A stretch of 64,000 bases of DNA, taken from Crocinitomicaceae bacterium (GTDB taxonomy: Bacteria; Bacteroidota; Bacteroidia; Flavobacteriales_D; Crocinitomicaceae). Positions 54,420 to 63,027 of the stretch are shown piece after piece (positions within the stretch are counted from its first letter, which is position 1; every line of letters starts with the position of its first letter). The position numbers and the translations under genes are program-made. Under the pieces are notes generated by a model. It was not told the DNA's origin and searched no databases. It saw only the letters and a list, made by a program, of their open reading frames with translations. The stretch covers positions 62,001 through 126,000 of the forward strand of contig JANRBR010000035.1 in NCBI GenBank assembly GCA_030727405.1. Direction: 5' to 3'.

Positions 54420-55361
54420 CTAAAATATCTCAAAATTTAACGGGATTTGAATTATTGTTCGTGTCGGATATCCAAGTTGATCACTCCCAGGAATCCAATT
54501 CGGCATTTTTCGGTAAAGTTGTATGCTCACATTCACCAAAGCAGACATTAAAAATGCATTCTTGTAGTCCATATAAAAATCGTCAATTGTCCCATCTTTT
54601 TCGATGACAAATATCATATTAACACGATTGGACATTTGACTCAAATTTGAACTCGTATTTTCTAGAAGTGATTCAGGTATTTCCAAATTTGATTGCACGA
54701 ATTTTTTTAACTCTTCCCAGCCACCCTTAAATTCCGCGTCCAACAGAGAAGAAAATTCTTCCTTAAACTCCTTTGTTCCATGGTATTTATATGTTGCGAC
54801 AAAGGATTCCAAAATCATCTTATCGGCATTTGCGATACGGGCATTTAATTGATTTTTCTTCAAATCCGTTAAATTCGGGTACCACATCATCCAGGTGGAT
54901 TGATCGTGCAATTCATAAACGAACAAAAATCCTTTCCCTATTCCCAACATTTTCAAGTTCAGGATTGCTTTTTTATTTGGAACATCCAATTGCACATAAT
55001 CCATCTTCTGCTCGTAATCGGCAGAGGTATATTGTTCTTGTACGTGTTTGAAGTTCAACGCGAGTAATTTCGAAGGAATTTTGGTTTTTCCGGCTTCTAC
55101 AAACGAAAAATCAGCAGCCAACTGAATGATGTTCAATTCTTCCTTCAAACTTGGATTCACGAACTCATTGTACACAAAATGCGGATGATGATAGTACTCC
55201 TTCACAAAATACCAGGAAGAATCCAGTTGAAAATTCAGGTAGGGGTGTTCAAAATGATTGATGACCGAAAAACGATACGTATATGCAGAATCTTTAGTAG
55301 TCGCCTTGGCATTCATGGAAATGAAAAGTACAGTAGAGAAAAGAAACGATTTAAATCTCAT
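54420..55361 (-). CDS. Exported protein with C-terminal TonB-like domain
   Basis: A 313-residue protein with signal peptide (to about residue 20, MNAKA). The first 215 residues have no recognised domain. The last 80 (VNMIFVIEKDGTIDDFYMDY, then LYRKMPNWIPGSDQLGYPTR) resemble the TonB C-terminal fold. Lacking a membrane anchor, it cannot be a classical energy transducer; such domains are often found as stand-alone periplasmic modules in this phylum. Function unknown. It lies between trmD and the M14 peptidase on the same strand. Confidence 0.65.
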   Translation of the reverse strand: MRFKSFLFSTVLFISMNAKATTKDSAYTYRFSVINHFEHPYLNFQLDSSWYFVKEYYHHPHFVYNEFVNPSLKEELNIIQLAADFSFVEAGKTKIPSKLLALNFKHVQEQYTSADYEQKMDYVQLDVPNKKAILNLKMLGIGKGFLFVYELHDQSTWMMWYPNLTDLKKNQLNARIANADKMILESFVATYKYHGTKEFKEEFSSLLDAEFKGGWEELKKFVQSNLEIPESLLENTSSNLSQMSNRVNMIFVIEKDGTIDDFYMDYKNAFLMSALVNVSIQLYRKMPNWIPGSDQLGYPTRTIIQIPLNFEIF

Positions 55362-55372
55362 CTGAACAAAAA

Positions 55373-56053
55373 TTAGTTTTCATCTAACAAATCCGGTCGA
55401 CGATCCTTGGTACGTTGGTATGCCTGTTCTTCTCGCCATTGATCAATTTCCTTTTGATTACCTGAAAGCAACACATCCGGCACTTTCCATCCCTTAAATT
55501 CAGGTGGACGTGTATAAACCGGTGGAGAAAGTAAATTATCTTGAAAACTATCCGTTAAAGCAGAGGTTTCATCGTTCAGTACACCTGGAATGAGTCGAAC
55601 AACAGCATCTACGACAACCGCTGCGGCTAATTCTCCTCCCGAAAGCACATAGGAACCGATGGAAATTTCTTTCGTGATGTAATGCTGACGTATGCGATCG
55701 TCCACTCCTTTGTAATGTCCGCAAAGAATCATGATGTTTTCGCACATGGACATTTGATTGCAGTCGTTTTGATCCAACACTTTTCCATCAGGCGTCATGT
55801 AGATAATGTCGTCATAGCTCCGTTCGGATGACAATTTCTCAATCAAGGCAGCAATCGGTTCAATGCTCATCACCATCCCTGCTCCTCCCCCATATTGGTA
55901 ATCGTCTACATTTTTGTGCTTATCCGTGGAGTAGTCCCGAATGTTGTGGACATGAATTTCCACGTGTCCTTTGTCTTGTGCTCTCTTCATGATGGAAGCA
56001 GCAAATGGACTATCCAATAATTGAGGCAAAACAGTAAGTATATCGATGCGCAT
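55373..56053 (-). CDS. trmD: tRNA (guanine-37-N1)-methyltransferase
   Basis: A 226-residue SPOUT methylase that makes m1G37 next to the anticodon. [20 protein letters not shown] opens the protein. [16 protein letters not shown] and [13 protein letters not shown], then [20 protein letters not shown] form the trefoil-knot SAM site. Length is normal. It is separated from rpsP-rimM, with which it is often clustered. The -7 box ends just four bases before the ATG, suggesting a leaderless message. Confidence 0.96.
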   Translation of the reverse strand: MRIDILTVLPQLLDSPFAASIMKRAQDKGHVEIHVHNIRDYSTDKHKNVDDYQYGGGAGMVMSIEPIAALIEKLSSERSYDDIIYMTPDGKVLDQNDCNQMSMCENIMILCGHYKGVDDRIRQHYITKEISIGSYVLSGGELAAAVVVDAVVRLIPGVLNDETSALTDSFQDNLLSPPVYTRPPEFKGWKVPDVLLSGNQKEIDQWREEQAYQRTKDRRPDLLDEN

Positions 56054-56057
56054 AGAA

Positions 56058-56065
56058 CAAAGATA
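56058..56065 (-). promoter_or_regulatory. -7 promoter box (TATCTTTG) of trmD, four bases from the ATG
   Basis: Exact TAnnTTTG match on the minus strand; only TTCT separates it from the start codon, so transcription would begin at or very near the ATG. Confidence 0.55.
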
Positions 56066-56146
56066 GGGCTTTCCGTGAAATGCAAAATCATGAAAAATTC
56101 AGCAAATATTTTCTCCTTTTGAAAATTCACACTTTATTAAAATAAC

Positions 56147-56154
56147 TACCTTTG
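56147..56154 (+). promoter_or_regulatory. -7 promoter box (TACCTTTG) of the aminotransferase operon
   Basis: TACCTTTGC is an exact TAnnTTTG match, 16 bases before the ATG at 56171. Confidence 0.6.
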
Positions 56155-56170
56155 CACACAAATTCAACTC

Positions 56171-57364
56171 ATGATTCAGTTATCCGAACGATTATTAGCG
56201 ATGGAAGAGTCTGCAACCATTGCTATGTCAAGAAAAAGCAGAGAATTAAAAGCACAAGGTCTTGATGTCATTTCATTGTCTCTTGGGGAGCCTGACTTTC
56301 ATACGCCGCAGTTCATTAAAGATGCTGCAGTTGAGGCAATGGAACAAAATTACACGATGTATACACCTGTTCCAGGATACGATGATTTACGTGAGAGCAT
56401 TTCAGAGAAATTCCGTCGCGATAATAATTTGACATATGATAAAAGTCAAATCGTTGTTTCAACCGGAGCGAAGCAATCCATCGCGAATGTCGTGTTGAGT
56501 TTGATTAATCCCGGTGACGAAGTCATCATTCCAGCACCATATTGGGTTTCCTACTTGGAAATCGTGAAAGTTGCAGAAGGAGTTCCTGTCGTAATAAATG
56601 CTGGAATCGAAAAAGACTTTAAAATTTCCGGAGCAGATTTGGAAGCAGCGATTACACCGAAGACGAAGTTGTTCATGTTCTCGACGCCTTGTAATCCAAC
56701 AGGTTCCGTTTACACGAAAGAAGAATTACAGGACATCGCGAATGTTCTAAAAAAATACCCACACATCATTGCGATGAGTGATGAAATCTACGAACACATT
56801 AACTTCATCGGAAAACACGAGTCCTTGGCTCAATTTCCGGAAGTATACAATCAAGTGGTTACCGTAAATGGTGTTTCCAAAGCATGGGCCATGACAGGCT
56901 GGCGTTTGGGATACATTGGAGCCCCGAAAGAAATTGCTGCGGCTTGTGACAAAGTTCAGGGACAGTTTACCTCTGCAACTTGTTCCATTACACAACGTGC
57001 AACGATTGCTGCAATGAAAGCTGATCCTTCTGTGTTAAAAGACATGATTACAGCATTTAAAAGTCGTCGCGAGTTGGTATTGAAAGGACTTGCTGAAATT
57101 CCAGGATTGATTTCGAATCAACCAGGAGGAGCGTTTTACGTCTTTCCAGATTGTTCCTCTTATTTTGGTAAAAAATATGGCGATAAAACCATCCATAACT
57201 CAGATGAACTTTGTCTCTATTTATTAGAAGAAGGATTGGTTGCCTTGGTTGGAGGTGAATCCTTCGGCGCACCGAATTGCTTTAGAATTTCATATGCAGC
57301 TTCTGAAGAAACATTAACAAAAGCCCTTTCACGCATGAAAGATGCTTTAGCAAAATTGAACTAG
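56171..57364 (+). CDS. aspB: Class I/II aminotransferase (aspartate aminotransferase type)
   Basis: A 397-residue PLP enzyme of the aminotransferase I-gamma type. SLSLGEPDFHTPQFI, STGAKQSI (cofactor phosphate), FSTPCNPTGSVY and the PLP-Lys motif NGVSKAWAMTGWRLGYIGAP (Lys near 238) are present, with the carboxylate-binding Arg in CFRISYA. Transfer between aspartate and 2-oxoglutarate is the default assignment; aromatic or prephenate specificity is possible. Its stop overlaps the GTG of the kinase gene, starting an operon through to the FAD oxidoreductase. Confidence 0.93.
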   Translation: MIQLSERLLAMEESATIAMSRKSRELKAQGLDVISLSLGEPDFHTPQFIKDAAVEAMEQNYTMYTPVPGYDDLRESISEKFRRDNNLTYDKSQIVVSTGAKQSIANVVLSLINPGDEVIIPAPYWVSYLEIVKVAEGVPVVINAGIEKDFKISGADLEAAITPKTKLFMFSTPCNPTGSVYTKEELQDIANVLKKYPHIIAMSDEIYEHINFIGKHESLAQFPEVYNQVVTVNGVSKAWAMTGWRLGYIGAPKEIAAACDKVQGQFTSATCSITQRATIAAMKADPSVLKDMITAFKSRRELVLKGLAEIPGLISNQPGGAFYVFPDCSSYFGKKYGDKTIHNSDELCLYLLEEGLVALVGGESFGAPNCFRISYAASEETLTKALSRMKDALAKLN

Positions 57365-58344
57365 TGAATTACCGAGACTTATTTGATCAGTTTTCATCCA
57401 AACGCATCCTTGTCATTGGGGACGTGATGATGGACGCCTATTTCTTTGGTGAAGTGAATCGAATGAGTCCAGAAGCACCTGTTCCCATTGTCGATCTTTT
57501 TGAAAAAGACGAACGCATCGGTGGCGCTGGAAACGTTGCCCTAAATCTTGCGGCACTTGGAGCTTCTCCGATTATTTGTAGCGTGATCGGTAAAGACAAT
57601 GAAGGTGATCGCTTAATGCAATTGTTCGAAGAAGCCAACATATCGACCGAGGGACTTTATGCAACGGCTCAACGTAGAACTACGGTAAAAACACGTGTGC
57701 TATCGAGTAAAAAACAATTATTGCGCATTGATTCAGAAGATACCCACCTGATTACTTCTTCAGAAGAAGGACAATTAATTCAAAAAATCAAAGATCTTTT
57801 AGAAAAAGGAATCGATGGAATCATCTTTGAAGATTACAATAAAGGTGTATTGACACCCAACTTGATTTCTTCTGTGCTCGATTTAGCAAAAGCATACCAA
57901 ATTCCAACAACCGTTGACCCGAAGAAAGCACATTTTTTCGAATACAAAGGTTGTACATTGTTCAAACCAAACTTAAAGGAATTAAAAGAAGGACTGCACG
58001 TTGAATTTGAATTTAGCAATGACAAGAAGTCCTTTTTAGATGCCGTACAAGCACTTGAAGCGAGACTAGAAAACCAAATTTCGTTCATCACCCTTTCGGA
58101 ACATGGCGTTTTCATACAAGAAGACGAACCCATTTTCATCCCAGCACATTTACGCAATATTGCAGATGTTTCTGGCGCCGGAGACACGGTTATTGCCGTT
58201 GCTACCTTGTGTTTGATTTGTGGCGCAGACACTAAAAACATCGCCGCTATTTCAAACATTGCTGGCGGACTCGTTTGTGAGCAACCAGGGGTGGTTAGCA
58301 TCGAAAAAGAACAATTATTGAACGAAGTCATCAAACTCTTATAA
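57364..58344 (+). CDS. rfaE1: D-glycero-beta-D-manno-heptose-7-phosphate kinase-like PfkB kinase
   Basis: A 326-residue ribokinase-fold enzyme resembling the kinase half of HldE. ILVIGDVMMDAYFFGEVNRM (about 15-34) and GGAGNVALNLAALG (about 53-66) are typical, and VSGAGDTVIA (about 268-277) is the catalytic-base/anion-hole motif. It would phosphorylate heptose-7-phosphate for LPS-core heptose. The adenylyltransferase half is absent and not adjacent. It starts at GTG 57364, overlapping the aminotransferase stop. Confidence 0.87.
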   Translation: MNYRDLFDQFSSKRILVIGDVMMDAYFFGEVNRMSPEAPVPIVDLFEKDERIGGAGNVALNLAALGASPIICSVIGKDNEGDRLMQLFEEANISTEGLYATAQRRTTVKTRVLSSKKQLLRIDSEDTHLITSSEEGQLIQKIKDLLEKGIDGIIFEDYNKGVLTPNLISSVLDLAKAYQIPTTVDPKKAHFFEYKGCTLFKPNLKELKEGLHVEFEFSNDKKSFLDAVQALEARLENQISFITLSEHGVFIQEDEPIFIPAHLRNIADVSGAGDTVIAVATLCLICGADTKNIAAISNIAGGLVCEQPGVVSIEKEQLLNEVIKLL

Positions 58345-58346
58345 GC

Positions 58347-59078
58347 ATGGAACCAAAAGTGGTTAAACCCTATAATTCGGACAAATCCAAAAAGGAGGAA
58401 GTTGCGCAAATGTTCAACAATATTTCCGCGAATTATGATTTCTTGAATCACTTTTTGTCTTTGGGCATCGATCACATTTGGAGAAGAAAAGCGGTCAAAG
58501 AATTAAAATCCATTCAACCGAAAAAGCTATTGGACATCGCCACGGGAACCGGTGATTTCGCTATCGCTTGTTTGAAGTTGCAGCCAGAAAAAATCATTGG
58601 ATTAGATATTTCATCCGGAATGTTGGAAGTTGGAAAGCAAAAAATGATCAAGCGTAAACACGACCACATCATTTCCATGCAATTGGGAGATTCAGAAAAC
58701 CTTCCATATGCCGATGGAGAATTTGATGGGCTAACGGTCGGATTTGGGGTGCGGAACTTCGAGAATTTGGAAAAAGGACTTGGTGAAATGCTCCGTGTTT
58801 TGCGTCCAGGTGGAAAAGCGGTGATTTTAGAATTTTCCAAACCGAAGGCATTCCCAATCAAACAATTGTTCAATTTCTATTCGAAATATTTTATTCCCTT
58901 TTTTGGAAAACGCATTTCAAAAGATGAACGAGCATATGCTTATTTACCAGAAAGCGTTGCGGCTTTTCCAGAAGGAAAAGAAATGCAAGGAGTTATGGAA
59001 AAAGTCGGCTATACAAACGTGAAAATCATTCCGTTAACAGGAGGTATATCAAGTATTTACGTTGGTTCAAAAAATTAA
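58347..59078 (+). CDS. ubiE: Demethylmenaquinone methyltransferase
   Basis: A 243-residue class I methylase making menaquinone. MFNNISANYDFLNHFLSLGI (about 24-43) and LLDIATGTGDFAIA (motif I, about 65-78), GLTVGFGVRNFENLEKGL and LRPGGKAVILEFSKP are diagnostic of UbiE/MenG. Bacteroidota use menaquinone, so the menaquinone step is the likely role. It is immediately upstream of porT, a recurrent pairing in the phylum. Confidence 0.95.
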   Translation: MEPKVVKPYNSDKSKKEEVAQMFNNISANYDFLNHFLSLGIDHIWRRKAVKELKSIQPKKLLDIATGTGDFAIACLKLQPEKIIGLDISSGMLEVGKQKMIKRKHDHIISMQLGDSENLPYADGEFDGLTVGFGVRNFENLEKGLGEMLRVLRPGGKAVILEFSKPKAFPIKQLFNFYSKYFIPFFGKRISKDERAYAYLPESVAAFPEGKEMQGVMEKVGYTNVKIIPLTGGISSIYVGSKN

Positions 59079-59113
59079 AGCAACAAACATCTTAAGTTGA
59101 CGTTATACTGAGC

Positions 59114-59821
59114 ATGAAACGCATCATCCTTTTCTTTTTACTTTTTAGTTTTGTCGGTTTCTCACAAAAGGCGAAGCAGCAACTGTATAAGAACTTTGAC
59201 AAACGTTTCATTCATTTTGGCTTTATGCTAGGAATTAATTCATCGGATTTCAGTGTATATCAGAAAGTAGATGCCTATCAAGACTATGGATTATTATCCC
59301 TTTCAAATGATGCGCAACCGGGTGGACAACTTGGAATATTAACGACCGTAAAACTCGGAACTCCCACCATTCGTTTTCGATTCATTCCAACGATTTCCTT
59401 TCAAGAACGAGTTCTGAAATACAGCAGCTTGGATACCTTTCATTTTCCTAAAGGAATTGGAGAACAACGTGTCAACTCGACGAATTTAGATTTTCCAATG
59501 ATGTTTCAGTTTCGAACGCGTCGCTACAACAATTTCACGGCCTATTCATTGATTGGCGTGCAATATTCCATGGACTTACAATCCCAAGAAAAGGCTTCGC
59601 AGGACTTTAACAATCCCTTCATTAAGATCAAAAAGAATGATTGGCAAGGACAAATAGGTGCAGGCATCGAGTTTTTTGCTCCTTATTTTAAATTCGGAAT
59701 GGAATTGAAATACACACATGGCTTCAAGAATACGTTCATCCAAGATTTCACATCCGTTGCGAATCCAATTGACCGACTGTACAACCGTGGATGGGTCTTT
59801 TCCATCATATTTGAAGGCTAA
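59114..59821 (+). CDS. porT: Type IX secretion/gliding protein PorT
   Basis: A 235-residue outer-membrane barrel with signal peptide ending VGFSQ. FDKRFIHFGFMLGINSSDFS opens the mature protein, then FRFIPTISFQERVLKYSS and IGAGIEFFAPYFKFGMELKY, ending GWVFSIIFEG, which fits PorT. PorT is needed for type IX secretion. Adjacency to ubiE supports the name. It overlaps the next gene by one base (TAATG). Confidence 0.85.
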   Translation: MKRIILFFLLFSFVGFSQKAKQQLYKNFDKRFIHFGFMLGINSSDFSVYQKVDAYQDYGLLSLSNDAQPGGQLGILTTVKLGTPTIRFRFIPTISFQERVLKYSSLDTFHFPKGIGEQRVNSTNLDFPMMFQFRTRRYNNFTAYSLIGVQYSMDLQSQEKASQDFNNPFIKIKKNDWQGQIGAGIEFFAPYFKFGMELKYTHGFKNTFIQDFTSVANPIDRLYNRGWVFSIIFEG

Positions 59822-61365
59822 TGCAAGAACATCACTTTTCCTGTACACCAGAAGAAGCGAAAGATCACGCTTATTTGGAAAAGCGCCTTCGAAATGAACT
59901 AGGACTTTCTTCCGATCAACAGTTGACATTCCGCTGGCGAAAGCGCAGCATTGATGCACGAAATAGACACATTAAAGTAAACGCGTCATTTGACGTTTGG
60001 GTGGATGAGGAACAAGAAGAACGATTTCCATCATACCTTTTTCCATCCGTCCATAACGCACCTGAAATCCACATTATTGGCGCTGGTCCAGCCGGACTTT
60101 TTGCTGCATTAGAAGCCATTTTACAAGGAAAAAAACCGATTGTATTTGAACGAGGAAAGGACGTTCGAAACCGACGACGCGATTTAGCACAATTAACGAA
60201 GTCATCCGTATTAAATCCGGAATCCAACTATTGTTTTGGAGAAGGAGGCGCAGGAACATATTCCGATGGCAAACTATATACGCGTTCGAAGAAACGAGGA
60301 GATGTTCAAAAAGTCATGCAATTGCTTGTTCAGTATGGCGCCACAGAAGACATCTTGGTGGAAGCACATCCACATATTGGAACAAATAAATTGCCCCAAT
60401 TGATTGTCGCTATACGAGAACAAATTTTGCTTAGTGGAGGTGAAATCCATTTCGAGCATAAGCTCACGGATCTTCTTGTTGAAAATGGACGCATCGTTGA
60501 AATTGAATTAAATCAAAAACAAAAGGTACCCGTATCAGAATTAATTTTAGCTACTGGACATTCTGCACGTGGTATTTTTCACTTGTTACACGATCGAAAT
60601 ATTGAAGTAAAAGCAAAGCCTTTTGCCTTAGGCGTTCGCGTGGAGCACACGCAAGAATTCATAGATAAATTGCAATACCACGGACGATTAAACGACGAAT
60701 ACCTCCCTCCTGCTGCCTATTCTTTGGTTACACAGGTAGATGGAAGAGGTGTTTATTCTTTCTGCATGTGTCCAGGTGGCATTATTGCGCCATGTGCAAC
60801 CGAAACGAACGAAGTGGTAACGAATGGTTGGTCCCCCTCCAAACGTAACAACCCTTATTCAAATTCCGGAATTGTGGTGAGCATTGAACCAAGTGATTTC
60901 CCTCATTCTGAGCATCCATTTGTTTGCCTTGAATTTCAACAAGCAATTGAAAAAGCTTGCTGGGAAGCAGCCGGTAAAACACAAAAGGTCCCAGCGCAAT
61001 GCTTGAAAGATTTCGTTCAAAAGAAAAAATCAACGGATTTCCCGAGAAGTTCGTATCAACCTGGAATCGTCAGCGTTGAAATGGATGAAGTATTTCCCGC
61101 ATTTGTCATTGATCGATTGAGGCAAGCATTCAATGATTTTGATCGAAAGATGCCAGGATTCATTACGAATGATGCCGTTATACATGCACCTGAATCACGC
61201 ACATCTTCACCGGTTTTGATACCAAGAGATCCCGAAACGTGGCAGCACCCACAAGTTTCAAATTTATACCCTTGTGCTGAAGGAGCTGGCTACGCTGGAG
61301 GAATTGTATCCGCTGCGATTGATGGCATGAATTGCGTGACCAAGATTTGTCAGAAAGAAACATAA
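59821..61365 (+). CDS. NAD(P)/FAD-dependent oxidoreductase (FAD-dependent dehydrogenase family)
   Basis: A 514-residue flavoprotein. After about 80 N-terminal residues (RLRNELGLSSDQQLTFRWRK) comes the FAD-binding motif IHIIGAGPAGLFAALEAILQ. NYCFGEGGAGTYSDGKLYTR and LILATGHSARGIFHLL follow, and GVYSFCMCPGGIIAPC and EGAGYAGGIVSAAIDG lie near the C-terminus. This matches the conserved but poorly characterised COG2509-type dehydrogenases. Substrate unknown. Last gene of the operon beginning with the aminotransferase. Confidence 0.88.
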   Translation: MQEHHFSCTPEEAKDHAYLEKRLRNELGLSSDQQLTFRWRKRSIDARNRHIKVNASFDVWVDEEQEERFPSYLFPSVHNAPEIHIIGAGPAGLFAALEAILQGKKPIVFERGKDVRNRRRDLAQLTKSSVLNPESNYCFGEGGAGTYSDGKLYTRSKKRGDVQKVMQLLVQYGATEDILVEAHPHIGTNKLPQLIVAIREQILLSGGEIHFEHKLTDLLVENGRIVEIELNQKQKVPVSELILATGHSARGIFHLLHDRNIEVKAKPFALGVRVEHTQEFIDKLQYHGRLNDEYLPPAAYSLVTQVDGRGVYSFCMCPGGIIAPCATETNEVVTNGWSPSKRNNPYSNSGIVVSIEPSDFPHSEHPFVCLEFQQAIEKACWEAAGKTQKVPAQCLKDFVQKKKSTDFPRSSYQPGIVSVEMDEVFPAFVIDRLRQAFNDFDRKMPGFITNDAVIHAPESRTSSPVLIPRDPETWQHPQVSNLYPCAEGAGYAGGIVSAAIDGMNCVTKICQKET

Positions 61366-61422
61366 AAAGCGATTCTTTTCGAATAATTCCCCTTTTTGCC
61401 TTTTTCGGAACGTCCCTTTGTG

Positions 61423-61430
61423 TAACTTTG
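61423..61430 (+). promoter_or_regulatory. -7 promoter box (TAACTTTG) of mnmA, four bases from the ATG
   Basis: Exact TAnnTTTG match; only TTGA separates it from the ATG at 61435. Confidence 0.55.
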
Positions 61431-61434
61431 TTGA

Positions 61435-62613
61435 ATGAAACGAGTGGTTGTTGGACTTTCTGGTGGCGTTGATTCCAGTGTAAGTGCTTTGTTATTGCAA
61501 GAACAAGGATATGAAGTCATTGGGATGTTTATGCGCAATTGGCACGATGAATCGGTCACACTTTCTGACGAATGTCCCTGGATTGATGATTCCAACGACG
61601 CACTTTTAATTGCACAACAACTCGGAATCCCCTTTCAAGTCATTGACTTAAGCGAAGCATACAAAAGTCGCATTGTCGATTACATGTTCATGGAATATGA
61701 GCGTGGACGTACACCAAATCCCGATGTTCTTTGCAACCGCGAAATTAAGTTCGATGTTTTCCTGAAAGCAGCAATGGAGTTAGGCGCGGATTACGTGGCT
61801 ACTGGACACTATTGTCAGAAACAAGAAAATACGGACGGAACCTTCAGTTTGTTGGCTGGAGCGGATAAAAACAAAGATCAATCGTATTTTTTGTGTCAAA
61901 TTAGTCAAGAGCAACTTTCCAAAGCACTCTTCCCTATTGGCGCATTGGAGAAATCAGAAGTACGTGAAATTGCGTTAAAACACGATTTAGTCACAGCGAC
62001 CAAAAAGGATTCTCAGGGCTTGTGTTTTGTTGGCAAGATTGCCCTTCCAACATTTTTGCAACAGCAACTTACACCGAAACTAGGCAACGTGATTGAGATT
62101 CCGATGGACATGCCTCAATTTCAAGCTTACGCTCAAATTCCAAGGGATGAAGATCATGTCGAACAATTAGCGACTCCCTTTACTTACCAAGAATCAGACG
62201 GACAAAAAGTAACAACACATCAAGGAGCGCATTACTACACGGTTGGACAACGAAAAGGTTTGCATATTGGTGGTCGACCTGAACCCAGTTTTGTGATTGG
62301 CATCAATACGGAAACAAATTCTGTCTATTCTGGTCAGACAGACGCACATCCAGGCCTAAACCGAATTGCCTTAAAATTGGAGTCAGAATCGTTGAATTGG
62401 ATCAATCGTTGCGAGGTATTTGAAACGGAAAATCGCTTAAAGTGTCAAATTAGAATAAGATACAGACAATCCTTACAATCAGGTACTTTGATCAAGAAAA
62501 ATGAATCCTATTTCATATTATTCGAGGAAAATCAAAAAGGCATTACACCAGGACAATTTGCCGCATGGTACCAAGATGGAATTTTGATTGGATCTGGCGT
62601 TATTGCGCATTAA
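61435..62613 (+). CDS. mnmA: tRNA 2-thiouridine(34) synthase MnmA
   Basis: A 392-residue thiouridylase adding sulfur at U34 of tRNA Lys, Glu and Gln. [19 protein letters not shown] holds the PP-loop (about 8-17). The first catalytic Cys is in [14 protein letters not shown] (about 102), the second in [11 protein letters not shown] (about 200). [13 protein letters not shown] and the C-terminal barrel [20 protein letters not shown] complete it. The segment at about 220-260 is somewhat longer than in E. coli MnmA. Its promoter box ends four bases before the ATG. Confidence 0.96.
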   Translation: MKRVVVGLSGGVDSSVSALLLQEQGYEVIGMFMRNWHDESVTLSDECPWIDDSNDALLIAQQLGIPFQVIDLSEAYKSRIVDYMFMEYERGRTPNPDVLCNREIKFDVFLKAAMELGADYVATGHYCQKQENTDGTFSLLAGADKNKDQSYFLCQISQEQLSKALFPIGALEKSEVREIALKHDLVTATKKDSQGLCFVGKIALPTFLQQQLTPKLGNVIEIPMDMPQFQAYAQIPRDEDHVEQLATPFTYQESDGQKVTTHQGAHYYTVGQRKGLHIGGRPEPSFVIGINTETNSVYSGQTDAHPGLNRIALKLESESLNWINRCEVFETENRLKCQIRIRYRQSLQSGTLIKKNESYFILFEENQKGITPGQFAAWYQDGILIGSGVIAH

Positions 62614-62638
62614 AAAAGCCCTCCGTTTCGGGAAGGCT
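62612..62638 (-). terminator. Intrinsic terminator on the minus strand
   Basis: Arms AGCC.TCC / GGGA.GGCT around a short loop, with a six-T run on the minus strand. It follows the small minus-strand gene at 62664 and, less well, could stop mnmA from the other side. Confidence 0.7.
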
Positions 62639-62663
62639 CTTCACTTATAAATTAACTACCTAA

Positions 62664-62855
62664 TTAATTAAGAATCAAGTCAAACGATTTTTGATCGTTT
62701 TGTATTTTGTGTTCAGCGAAAAGAATACTGTCTAGCAATTCAGCTACTTCAAAAACATTCATGGAACTTTTTGTTCCTAGCTCTCGGTGTTGGGACAATT
62801 TCAATTTAGCTTGGCTAATTGATTTTGTTCTTAAGGATTGTAAAGAAGTTGTCAT
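62664..62855 (-). CDS. Small hypothetical protein (63 residues)
   Basis: A 63-residue, helical, soluble protein (TTSLQSLRTKSISQAKLKLS, then FEVAELLDSILFAEHKIQND). No family is recognised. Support comes from context: it fills an otherwise gene-free gap, starts with ATG, and is followed by a minus-strand terminator. No exact -7 box was found upstream. A chance frame is still possible. Confidence 0.5.
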   Translation of the reverse strand: MTTSLQSLRTKSISQAKLKLSQHRELGTKSSMNVFEVAELLDSILFAEHKIQNDQKSFDLILN

Positions 62856-63015
62856 CGTTTTGTTGTTTGTTGAGACTCTTTACGCCAAGAATCATTCCAA
62901 GGTTGCAAAAGCCGAAAATTATTTGAAGTTATCATTAAACAAATACACCTATTACCCTGTATATCAATTATTTAAAAATTTAATAAAAAACCCTAATTTT
63001 GACTTACTAGAATTG

Positions 63016-63023
63016 TATCTTTG
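63016..63023 (+). promoter_or_regulatory. -7 promoter box (TATCTTTG), four bases from the lipoprotein ATG
   Basis: Exact TAnnTTTG match; only TGAA separates it from the ATG at 63028. It lies inside a longer open frame and so argues for the short start. Confidence 0.55.
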
Positions 63024-63027
63024 TGAA

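Noticed and set aside
57834-58475. Minus-strand open frame of 213 codons
   Set aside because: Antisense to the rfaE1-like kinase and the start of ubiE.
58514-58873. Minus-strand open frame of 119 codons
   Set aside because: Antisense to the methyltransferase core of ubiE.
62707-63027. N-terminal 107-codon extension of the lipoprotein gene at 63028
   Set aside because: It includes antisense of the small gene and AT-rich sequence, and the promoter box and lipoprotein signal place the start at 63028.
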